Shown here piece after piece: positions 1-5,450 of a DNA stretch of 6,112 nt (position 1 is the stretch's first letter; the number at the start of each line of letters is the position of its first letter). The DNA is taken from NCBI GenBank assembly GCA_021736565.1, contig JAIPFO010000244.1, positions 1 through 6,112 of the forward strand, read 5' to 3'. The position numbers and the translations under genes were made by a program. Source of the stretch: Phycisphaerae bacterium (GTDB lineage: Bacteria > Planctomycetota > Phycisphaerae > Sedimentisphaerales > SM23-30). Under the pieces are notes generated by a model. The model was given only the letters and a program-made list of their open reading frames with translations, did not search any database and had not been told where the DNA came from.

Positions 1-33
1 CTATGTAGGTGAGTGTACAGAATAAAAAAGATT

Positions 34-957
34 TTAATGGGGCCTGCGGTGTCTTCCAAGCAATGTGCCGGTTGGATCCACCGTGAACAGCTTGCTGTCC
101 ATCTGGCCATCAATCTTGATAACCTCCGTCAGAGATTTCAACGTCTTACTCTCCTGGTTCGATTTCCAATACTGCTTCACTTCGTATAGGATCGGAGTAC
201 TACGCTCAGAAACTTTCTTATCGACGATATATTCAAAAATTCTCATCGTATCGACAAAAGAATTTTCAGAAGTCACTTTATAGCATTTTTCACCCTTATA
301 GGTCACATCTTCAGTTCGAACAACCTTGCTTTCCTCAATCAATTCCCGTGAAAAAGTAGGACTGTCACTATCCTGACACAACTGGCCAAAATCGCCAAGT
401 TCGTTGAGAAATATAGTTTCAATACCCGGGCCGTCAGAAATTTTCAATTTTTGTGTTGCCGGATTATATTCATAGCGATGCTTCCCATCAAAACTGTAAA
501 TCACGCCCGTATTCATTTCCATACGATAGTTACCCGGACGCTGCCACCATATTTCCATACTGCTCTGGCCGTGGGGCCTGTTGGGATGCGTGGTATAGAC
601 ATAATGAATCGTCTGGACCTGATCAATACTGTCAATCGTCCTGGCCCAGGCCATCTGGGCGGTATCGACTGGGGTGGAATTCATTACCATAGTAACCCCA
701 ACCACCAGGGCCAATACCGCGGCGATCGCGGCCGCGGAACGAATTACACCTATAAAACGACTATTTAAGGCAAAGGAATTTGTACGTCTTTGCTTCAATG
801 TCATAGACCTGTCAGGATTACAGACGGTTTCCGGCAGACGGGCCATCAGTTCTGACCGGAGTCTGTCATGGTCCTCACTCAACCGACTGTAATGCGCTGA
901 CAGGTCAGTTTTCAAGGAGAGAAAACAGGTTTCAAAATTGTTAATGTTACTTTTCAT
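34..957 (-). CDS. Probable anti-sigma factor, single-pass membrane protein with LolA/RseB-like outer domain
   Basis: A 307-residue protein. I chose the ATG at 957 because AGGAAAAGA lies just upstream and the start overlaps the sigma gene's stop by 11 bases; a longer in-frame reading to 1080 only shadows the sigma gene. Residues 1-68 are charged and probably cytoplasmic. Residues about 69-92 form one hydrophobic segment rich in Ala, Val and Leu. Residues about 96-307 would lie outside the membrane, with alternating strands (HYVYTTHP, MEIWWQRPGNYRME, YSFDGKHRYEYNP) like LolA/RseB-type lipoprotein-sensing domains. Family knowledge: proteins of this layout placed directly after an ECF sigma gene usually hold the sigma factor at the membrane until a signal arrives. 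The cytoplasmic part has only isolated cysteines (11 and 46) and no His-x3-Cys-x2-Cys zinc motif, so the anti-sigma role rests on gene order and topology. It is certainly a membrane protein co-transcribed with the sigma factor; its ligand is unknown. Confidence 0.72.
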   Translation of the reverse strand: MKSNINNFETCFLSLKTDLSAHYSRLSEDHDRLRSELMARLPETVCNPDRSMTLKQRRTNSFALNSRFIGVIRSAAAIAAVLALVVGVTMVMNSTPVDTAQMAWARTIDSIDQVQTIHYVYTTHPNRPHGQSSMEIWWQRPGNYRMEMNTGVIYSFDGKHRYEYNPATQKLKISDGPGIETIFLNELGDFGQLCQDSDSPTFSRELIEESKVVRTEDVTYKGEKCYKVTSENSFVDTMRIFEYIVDKKVSERSTPILYEVKQYWKSNQESKTLKSLTEVIKIDGQMDSKLFTVDPTGTLLGRHRRPH

Positions 958-1492
958 TCTTTTCCTGTTGGGCCTTAATGAACTTTTCGACTTTTTCTCT
1001 GGCTTTCTCAAGCAATCGATAGAGTCCACTTCGGGATATTCCAAGTAATGCCTGGGTTCTTTTGGCGTCCTGACCTTCAAGATAATATATCTGCAAGGCC
1101 ATACGCTCTTGTTCGTTCAATTGCCCCAGGGCTTCATGGAGATCAGCTAGCTGATCCGTTTCCTTATTATTGTCTTGGACATCAGGTTCTGGTGGGTCAA
1201 GGCCAACCAGCACATGCCGGTCACGAAACTTGCCCCGACGAAATTCCCGGCATATATTACGGCTGATACTCACCAGCCAACCGCCGAATTTCTCCGGTTC
1301 CTTCAACGTATTCAATTTTTCATAGGCCCGGATAAACACTTCCTGAGCCAAATCTTGCGCCTGCGAATAATCGCCTGTCGTATCGTGACATATCACACGA
1401 ACCAAGCGGGCGTATCTGTCATAAAGCTGACCATACGCTTCTTTGTCGCCTTTCAATGTCGATTGGACCAGCTGACCATCCGAATCGCTCAA
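947..1492 (-). CDS. ECF-type RNA polymerase sigma factor (sigma-70 family)
   Basis: A 181-residue protein, normal for an ECF sigma factor, with only the region 2 and region 4 domains. Region 2 covers about residues 24-86; it includes the core-binding helix (DLAQEVFIRAYEKL) and the -10-recognising part (FGGWLVSISRNICREFRR). A polar linker spans about 87-118. Region 4 covers about 122-169, with LNEQERMALQIYYLEG followed by a helix-turn-helix (ALLGISRSGLYRLLEKAREKV) that would bind the -35 element. The start is TTG at 1492-1490, preceded by GGGGGTGG (1497-1504); in-frame extension meets a stop at 1523-1525 with no better start. Its last bases overlap the next gene, so the two are translationally coupled. 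It would direct transcription of an envelope-stress or similar regulon when released from its partner. ECF pairs often autoregulate, but I cannot assign the promoter motif here. Confidence 0.9.
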   Translation of the reverse strand: MSDSDGQLVQSTLKGDKEAYGQLYDRYARLVRVICHDTTGDYSQAQDLAQEVFIRAYEKLNTLKEPEKFGGWLVSISRNICREFRRGKFRDRHVLVGLDPPEPDVQDNNKETDQLADLHEALGQLNEQERMALQIYYLEGQDAKRTQALLGISRSGLYRLLEKAREKVEKFIKAQQEKNEK

Positions 1493-1496
1493 AATG

Positions 1497-1504
1497 CCAC
1501 CCCC
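1497..1504 (-). promoter_or_regulatory. Ribosome-binding site of the ECF sigma gene
   Basis: Read on the minus strand this is GGGGGTGG, ending 4 bases before the TTG codon at 1492. It supports the TTG start, which has no in-frame ATG competitor before the upstream stop at 1523-1525. Confidence 0.5.
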
Positions 1505-1537
1505 AAGTCCAATTTGACGGTATCATGCGAACAATCG

Positions 1538-1558
1538 GACGGAACCATACGGTCCGTC
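1538..1558. promoter_or_regulatory. Inverted repeat upstream of the sigma gene, possible operator
   Basis: GACGGA (1538-1543) and TCCGTC (1553-1558) are perfect inverted arms. Two further pairs (1545-1546 with 1551-1552) form if A1544 is bulged. The element lies about 46 bases upstream of the TTG start on the minus strand. It could be a regulator site in the sigma promoter region or a hairpin in the 5' leader. No clear -35/-10 pair could be assigned, so the role is inference from position only. Confidence 0.25.
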
Positions 1559-1706
1559 ACCCTACTAGTGGCCGACCATAGCCAAATTGTCCCAGATAAA
1601 ATGGGTATTCTTGCTCTTTTTTTTATAAAAATGGTCATATTTGTGAAATTTTGGGGATTATTTGTATATTTAATCTAGATTCCTGCGGTAAAAGTCAATT
1701 GTGATT

Positions 1707-1800
1707 CTCACGTCAAAAATCGTTTTTCTATTTCATTTCACTCTTTTAAATGCGAAAAACGGGCTTCAAACCCGAGAACGCCGGGATAAACGCTGGCGAC
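1707..1800 (+). repeat. Structured intergenic repeat, copy A
   Basis: Direct-repeat partner of 3761-3857. The first 12 bases (CTCACGTCAAAA) are identical in both copies. The block 1764-1798 matches 3819-3853 at 26 of 35 positions without gaps, including CTTCAAA, CGCCGGG and ACGCTGGCG. The two blocks are 57 bases apart here and 58 in copy B, while the sequence between them differs. CGTTTTTC (1721-1728) can pair with GAAAAACG (1754-1761). CCCG at 1771-1774 can pair either with CGGG at 1760-1763, leaving CTTCAAA in the loop, or with CGGG at 1782-1785. It sits upstream of the hflX unit in non-coding sequence. It could be a small mobile repeat of REP or MITE type, or a cis-acting RNA element. Confidence 0.65.
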
Positions 1801-1962
1801 AATGTATGCCAGTACACATTTATCGGCAAATTATTATGGGAAAAACAATCAAAACATGCCACACCAAATATGGACAGCCCGAACTTGTTGGCAGCCATAA
1901 ATATTTTAAAGCATTGATCCTGACTACGAATCCATGCTTTTACTTCTAAATAATGACTTTTG

Positions 1963-1968
1963 AAAGGA
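1963..1968 (+). promoter_or_regulatory. Ribosome-binding site of the leader ORF
   Basis: AAAGGA, with 9 bases between it and the ATG at 1978. It is the main evidence that the short ORF ahead of hflX is translated. Confidence 0.4.
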
Positions 1969-1977
1969 CCATCATTA

Positions 1978-2076
1978 ATGTTGATAAAATCACCATTTAA
2001 CGTTAATATATCCTTTCTGACGCCGGATGTTACCGACGCCATCATGACGATACATTCTATTTACCCTGGAGGGTGA
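1978..2076 (+). CDS. Possible 32-residue leader peptide upstream of hflX
   Basis: A short ORF, ATG at 1978 to TGA at 2074-2076. The peptide begins MLIKSPFNVN and ends IHSIYPGG. I recognise no family and see no membrane segment or run of a single amino acid of the attenuation type. The case for translation is an AAAGGA ribosome-binding site at good spacing, and the exact position of its stop. The last codons (GGA GGG TGA) overlap the GGAGG that would serve hflX, and the TGA ends 7 bases before the apparent ATA start at 2084. A ribosome terminating here would be placed to restart on hflX. It could also be a chance ORF. Its frame is offset by one from hflX, so a frameshift at GGG-TGA would fuse the two; this is less likely because the HflX sequence already looks complete from 2084. 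Confidence 0.38.
   Translation: MLIKSPFNVNISFLTPDVTDAIMTIHSIYPGG
2068..2072 (+). promoter_or_regulatory. Ribosome-binding site for hflX, overlapping the leader ORF stop region
   Basis: GGAGG lies 11 bases before ATA at 2084. It is the only strong Shine-Dalgarno match near the true HflX N-terminus; none suits the GTG/ATG at 2192-2197. It lies within the last codons of the leader ORF, so ribosomes translating the leader would cover and uncover it. Confidence 0.5.
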
Positions 2077-2083
2077 TAAAGCT

Positions 2084-3367
2084 ATAAAAGAGACAGCATT
2101 ACTTGTACATGTTATTCTTCCGGGCGATCCGGTTGATTCTAAAGAATCACTTTCTGAACTGGAATCCCTTGCCAAGGCCGCCGATGTTGAGGTGATGGGC
2201 AATATTCGTCAGAAGCGAAACAAAGTCAATTCCTCCTTATATATCGGCAAGGGCAAGGCCGAGCTGATCGCGGAGATCGCCCATGAGAAAAAAGTCGACG
2301 TGGTCATTTTCGACAACGACCTCTCACCGGCCCAGATCCGTGAGCTGGAAAAGATCATTGAGGTCAAAATCATCGACCGGAGCGAGCTGATTCTCGACAT
2401 TTTTGCCACCCGCGCCAGCTCCGCAGAAGCACGAATGCAGGTCGAACTGGCCCAGTTGGAATATACTTATCCCCGCCTCACTCGAATGTGGTCCCATCTG
2501 GACACCGTTGCCGGCAGTGCCGCAACCGGAGGTGTTGGTACGCGGGGCACCGGCGAAAGCCAGCTCGAAATCGACCGCCGACTGGTCCATAAACGCGTTG
2601 CCGCATTGTCCCGGCAGATCAAAGAGATTGATAAACGCAAAACCCGCCAGGTCAAAGCCCGTGATAAACATTTCACCGTCTCGCTGGTGGGTTATACCAA
2701 TGCCGGCAAAAGTACACTGATGAATACGCTTACGGGCTCGGAAAACTTTGCGGCCGATCAGCTCTTTGCCACACTGGACACTAAAACCCAGCGATGGAAC
2801 CTTTCACAGGAACATTATGCACTGCTCAGCGACACCGTCGGATTTGTCCGTAACCTGCCCCATCATCTGGTCGCCTCATTTCGGGCAACATTGGAAGAAG
2901 CGATTCATGCCGACTTGCTCCTGCACGTCGTTGATATTGCCCATCCCCAGGTGGAGTTGCAACTCAAAGCCGTCAATACCGTCTTGAAAGAATTAGGCTG
3001 CGACCAGAAGGATATCATTCTGGTCATGAACAAGATAGACAAGCCCGGCAGCATCTCACGCAGTGAAACATTCCAGGCCATTCACCCCGACGCCGTGGCG
3101 GTTTCATCCCGTACCGGTTCGGGCGTAAACAACCTGATCGATGCGGTCCTGACCCGCATTACCGGCGATAACTTACATTTACGAGTCACCGGAAATATCT
3201 CCGACGGCCGAATCTCCCACTACCTCCGCGCCCACGGCACGATTCTCAAGGAAGATTACAGCGACACTCATGTAACCATCGAAGCACAGCTCGGCCAACG
3301 CCAACTCCCCGGCCTCAAACAACTGAAACCGGAATCCTGCGAAATCATCACCCCAACAAAAGCGTAG
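2084..3367 (+). CDS. hflX: GTPase HflX, ribosome-associated (apparent non-AUG start)
   Basis: HflX is a cytoplasmic GTPase that binds 50S subunits and splits stalled or stressed 70S ribosomes. Read from 2084 the protein has 427 residues, close to the usual length. The N-terminal HflX domain comes first (LLVHVILPGDP, then SLYIGKGKAELIAE and LSPAQIRELEK). The family linker follows (YTYPRLTRMWSHL, GGVGTRGTGESQLEIDRR), then a coiled helical segment and the G domain. G1 GYTNAGKS is at 203-210, G3 DTVGF at 250-254, G4 NKID at 316-319 and G5 SSRTG at 341-345. The first standard start is GTG at 2192 (391 residues), but that removes 36 residues of recognisable N-domain. In-frame codons from the stop at 2045-2047 to 2192 include no ATG, GTG or TTG. 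ATA at 2084, 11 bases after GGAGG, gives a typical beginning (xKETALLVHVI). The start may be a true rare ATA, an ATG changed by mutation or error, or dependent on leader translation. Identity is certain; the start is not. The gene ends in TAG. Confidence 0.93.
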   Translation: MKETALLVHVILPGDPVDSKESLSELESLAKAADVEVMGNIRQKRNKVNSSLYIGKGKAELIAEIAHEKKVDVVIFDNDLSPAQIRELEKIIEVKIIDRSELILDIFATRASSAEARMQVELAQLEYTYPRLTRMWSHLDTVAGSAATGGVGTRGTGESQLEIDRRLVHKRVAALSRQIKEIDKRKTRQVKARDKHFTVSLVGYTNAGKSTLMNTLTGSENFAADQLFATLDTKTQRWNLSQEHYALLSDTVGFVRNLPHHLVASFRATLEEAIHADLLLHVVDIAHPQVELQLKAVNTVLKELGCDQKDIILVMNKIDKPGSISRSETFQAIHPDAVAVSSRTGSGVNNLIDAVLTRITGDNLHLRVTGNISDGRISHYLRAHGTILKEDYSDTHVTIEAQLGQRQLPGLKQLKPESCEIITPTKA

Positions 3368-3423
3368 AATGACCGGCTCATTAGTAACAATTTAACGCCG
3401 GAAAATCACCTATCTTTCCATAA

Positions 3424-3612
3424 ATGTCACCAGAAGGCATTTCGTTCCCACCAGCCCGTATGAAATACAGCGGTGGCAAACATCCGGACGCCAATGCTCC
3501 CTGGCCGACTATTCCTGACGGCAGTGGAGATTTTCTGCCCCGAAAGGGCCCTGAAAACAACGGTTACGACATGATTAACTGGCTAAGTGGAACACCTGAC
3601 CCCGACCAATAG
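3424..3612 (+). pseudogene. Remnant of a lamin-tail domain (C-terminal half)
   Basis: A 62-codon reading whose sequence resembles the end of a bacterial lamin-tail domain. A YSGG turn is followed by APWPTIPDGSG, a degraded FLPRKGPE, then YDMINW and a terminal TPDPD. The family pattern is roughly a Tyr-Ser turn, APWP..DGSG.SL.R..P, YGND..NW and PTPG. The ATG at 3424 follows directly after an in-frame TAA and has no ribosome-binding site. The first half of the domain, a signal peptide and any downstream domain are all absent. It is therefore best read as debris of a secreted multidomain protein of the same general class as the gene at 3873, though it is not a copy of that gene's own lamin-tail domain, whose ending differs. 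A small functional protein is possible but unlikely. Confidence 0.5.
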
Positions 3613-3760
3613 GCTGTGTCATAACTGGGCTGATGGCCAGAACGCCCCGAATGCAGGGAAATACCAATTTTTTATGTATATTATCTATTTTTTGTTGGAA
3701 ATGGACTTTTAATATGACGAAGAGAATGAAATAGCGTAAAATAAATTAGTAAATTAGGTC

Positions 3761-3857
3761 CTCACGTCAAAAGGCGATTTTCATCTAAAAAATCGGCCTT
3801 TAAGATACGGGAAATGGTCTTCAAATCCCGACGCGCCGGGAATGACGCTGGCGTCAA
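3761..3857 (+). repeat. Structured intergenic repeat, copy B, in the leader of the CotH-type gene
   Basis: Partner of 1707-1800. Its three possible hairpins are listed here. First, 3770-3781 pairs with 3789-3801 in a 12-bp stem with one bulged G (3796) and a 7-base loop. Second, CGGGA (3808-3812) pairs with TCCCG (3826-3830) around CTTCAAA; alternatively CCCG (3827-3830) pairs with CGGG (3837-3840). Third, TGACGC (3843-3848) and GCGTCA (3851-3856) are perfect inverted arms around TG. The element ends 4 bases before the AGGAG of the gene at 3873, so a transcript starting upstream would carry it as a structured 5' leader. Confidence 0.65.
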
Positions 3858-3860
3858 ATT

Positions 3861-3865
3861 AGGAG
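3861..3865 (+). promoter_or_regulatory. Ribosome-binding site of the CotH-type gene
   Basis: AGGAG, 7 bases before the ATG at 3873. It fixes the start, and it lies immediately after the last hairpin arm of repeat copy B, so folding there could affect its access. Confidence 0.75.
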
Positions 3866-3872
3866 AACATTA

Positions 3873-5450
3873 ATGCCAGGCTTTAATGTTAAAAAAACCT
3901 TGTTGTTTGTATTGCTTTCAACTATGCTTTTGGCATGCCCAGCCACGGCAGATACCCTGGTGGGTGATTTGAACGCCAGTGGTGAAGTGAATATAGAGGA
4001 TCTGTTGATTTTGGTTGGACAGTGGTTGGACGGCCCAGATTGCACCAGTCATCCTGCCGATTGCGCGGATTTGATCGGTAATGACAGCGTCAACTTAGCA
4101 GATTTCGGACTAATAAGCAAAAACTGGCTGAAGCAAGGTGACCCGCCTGTGCCCAACCTGAAGATCAATGAGTTCATGTCAAGCAATTACAGCACCATCG
4201 ATAACGATGAAGGTGATTTTGACGATTGGATCGAGATATACAACGCCGGAGATGAAGCTATTGATGTTGGCGGCATGTACCTGACCGATAATTTGTCCGA
4301 TCCAATGAAATGGCAGATTCCAGGCGATTCTCCAAACGAAACGACTATCGGTTCACATGACTATCTTTTAATCTGGGCCGACGGCCAGCCGGATGAAGGG
4401 CCATTGCATGTGGATTTTCAGCTTGAGAATACCGGCGAGGAGATTGGTCTGTTCGCCAGTAACGGCAGTACTCTGCTCGACAGTGTCGTCTATGGTCAGC
4501 AGGTAACCGACATTTCTTTTGGGCGCTATCCCAATGCCGATAATTACTGGCACTTCTATGGTAGTCCTACTCCGGGGAAGGAAAATACAGGTATAGATTA
4601 TCTGGGGTTGGTGGCTCAGCCGGAATTCAGTGTCCGCCGTGGCTTTTATCAAGACGAATTTGATGTGACTATCACCTGCCCGACAGAAGGTTCCAATATA
4701 CGTTATACACTAAACGGTAGCGTCCCGACTCCTCTCAACGGAATGGATTATATTCCAGGCGAAGGCGTCCGCATTGACAGTACGACTTGCCTGAGAGCTG
4801 GGGCATTTAAAACCGATTGGCTTCCCGGCAATGTAGATACACATACCTACATCTTTGTCAGTGATGTGATTTCCCAGTCGCCCAATGGAGAGAAACCTGG
4901 GGTAGAATGGCCCAATGCCGGCACGAGTACTAACGGCCAGTTAATGGATTACGGCATGGATCCCGACATAGTGAACGATGACCCAAGATACATTGATTTG
5001 GTTGACGATGCGTTGCTCACGATACCGACATTTTCGTTAGTGACAGACTTGGATAATTTGTTCGATGCTTCGACAGGTATTTATGTCAATGCTATGGAAG
5101 ACGGCAGTCAATGGGAACGTTCAACCTCGTTAGAGCTTATCAATCCCGACGGTAGCAAAGGATTCCAGATTGACGCAGGACTGCGCATCCGCGGAGGCTC
5201 CAGCCGCAATGACAATAGTCCAAAACACTCCTTTCGTCTTTTATTCCGTTCGATCTATGGTGCAGGAACACTCAACTATCCGCTCTTTGAAGACGAAGGC
5301 GCCGATGAATTCGATAAAATAGACCTGCGCACCAGCCAGAACTATTCCTGGGCCAAGGATGGCAACTCGGGTAACACCATGCTCCAGGATGTCTTTTCCA
5401 GGGATACCCAAAAAGCCATGGGACAACACTATACCAGGAGTCGCTATTAG
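3873..5450 (+). CDS. Secreted dockerin / lamin-tail / CotH kinase-family protein, N-terminal part ending at an in-frame TAG
   Basis: 525 residues up to a TAG that appears premature. Residues 1-26 form a signal peptide (KK, then LLFVLLSTMLLA); cleavage after ATA at 26 fits signal peptidase I, though LLAC at 19-22 is close to a lipobox. Residues 31-86 are dockerin-like, with calcium-loop patterns D32-x-N-x-S-G-x-V-N-x-x-D43 and D66 to D77, each followed by a helix ending in W. Residues 96-238 are a lamin-tail domain (LKINEFMSSN, DDWIEIYN, PTPGKENT). Residues about 250-330 resemble the chitobiase C-terminal/Fn3-like domain (IRYTLNGSVPT). The CotH family region begins near 385 and includes LRIRGGSSRNDNSPKHSFRL at 437-456. 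CotH proteins are atypical kinases, but the role of planctomycete secreted versions is not established; the modules suggest surface or extracellular attachment. Stopped here, the protein lacks most of the kinase core, which continues in frame after the TAG. Confidence 0.85.
   Translation: MPGFNVKKTLLFVLLSTMLLACPATADTLVGDLNASGEVNIEDLLILVGQWLDGPDCTSHPADCADLIGNDSVNLADFGLISKNWLKQGDPPVPNLKINEFMSSNYSTIDNDEGDFDDWIEIYNAGDEAIDVGGMYLTDNLSDPMKWQIPGDSPNETTIGSHDYLLIWADGQPDEGPLHVDFQLENTGEEIGLFASNGSTLLDSVVYGQQVTDISFGRYPNADNYWHFYGSPTPGKENTGIDYLGLVAQPEFSVRRGFYQDEFDVTITCPTEGSNIRYTLNGSVPTPLNGMDYIPGEGVRIDSTTCLRAGAFKTDWLPGNVDTHTYIFVSDVISQSPNGEKPGVEWPNAGTSTNGQLMDYGMDPDIVNDDPRYIDLVDDALLTIPTFSLVTDLDNLFDASTGIYVNAMEDGSQWERSTSLELINPDGSKGFQIDAGLRIRGGSSRNDNSPKHSFRLLFRSIYGAGTLNYPLFEDEGADEFDKIDLRTSQNYSWAKDGNSGNTMLQDVFSRDTQKAMGQHYTRSRY

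Larger units (their letters stand above)
1493..1977. other. Divergent intergenic region between the sigma operon and the hflX unit
   Basis: An AT-rich spacer of about 485 bases that should hold the promoters of both divergent units. It contains the inverted repeat at 1538-1558, a T-run at about 1616-1624, a small CCCA/TGGG inverted repeat (1591-1605) and copy A of the structured repeat (1707-1800). From 1801 to 1961 I see no supported gene. TTGATC near 1915 followed about 17 bases later by CTTTTA is only a weak promoter match for the hflX unit. The reading frames that cross this region on either strand lack ribosome-binding sites and family-like sequence. Confidence 0.6.
3368..3872 (+). other. 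Intergenic region between hflX and the CotH-type gene
   Basis: About 500 bases without an intact gene. It contains a lamin-tail domain remnant (3424-3612), an AT-rich stretch (3613-3760) in which I see nothing coding, and repeat copy B with its hairpins (3761-3857). CCGGC near 3373 and GCCGG near 3397 are inverted but too far apart, and lack a T-run, so I do not call a terminator for hflX. The promoter of the CotH-type gene should lie in the AT-rich stretch, but no motif stands out. Confidence 0.6.

Noticed and set aside
958..1080. Longer start for the anti-sigma gene, adding 41 residues
   Set aside because: The added part lies inside the sigma factor coding region in another frame, while the ATG at 957 has a good AGGA site and a typical operon overlap.
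1591..1628. Terminator formed by CCCA/TGGG followed by an 8-9 base T-run
   Set aside because: The stem is only 4 bp, the T-run starts about 10 bases after it, and no plus-strand gene ends upstream.
1701..1949. An 82-codon plus-strand reading frame across repeat copy A
   Set aside because: It has no ribosome-binding site, its first half is translated repeat sequence, and it shows no family-like pattern.
1746..2045. A 99-codon minus-strand reading frame antisense to the leader of hflX
   Set aside because: No ribosome-binding site precedes the ATG at 2045, its C-terminal part is translated repeat copy A, and it resembles no family.
3372..3401. Rho-independent terminator after hflX (CCGGC and GCCGG arms)
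   Set aside because: The arms are only 5 bp, the loop is about 20 bases, and there is no T-run after the second arm.
3626..3641. Hairpin CTGGGC/GGCCAG ahead of T-rich sequence
   Set aside because: The stem has a mismatch and the T-run begins about 30 bases later, so it does not fit a terminator.
1801..3879. Shared ATGCCAG shortly after both repeat copies, suggesting copy A once led a gene like that at 3873
   Set aside because: Seven matching bases can occur by chance, spacing differs by about 14 bases, and the sequences after it encode unrelated peptides.
5448..5450. Genome-wide reassignment of TAG as a sense codon
   Set aside because: hflX ends at TAG (3365-3367) and the codons after it show no HflX-like extension, so TAG acts as a stop in this genome.
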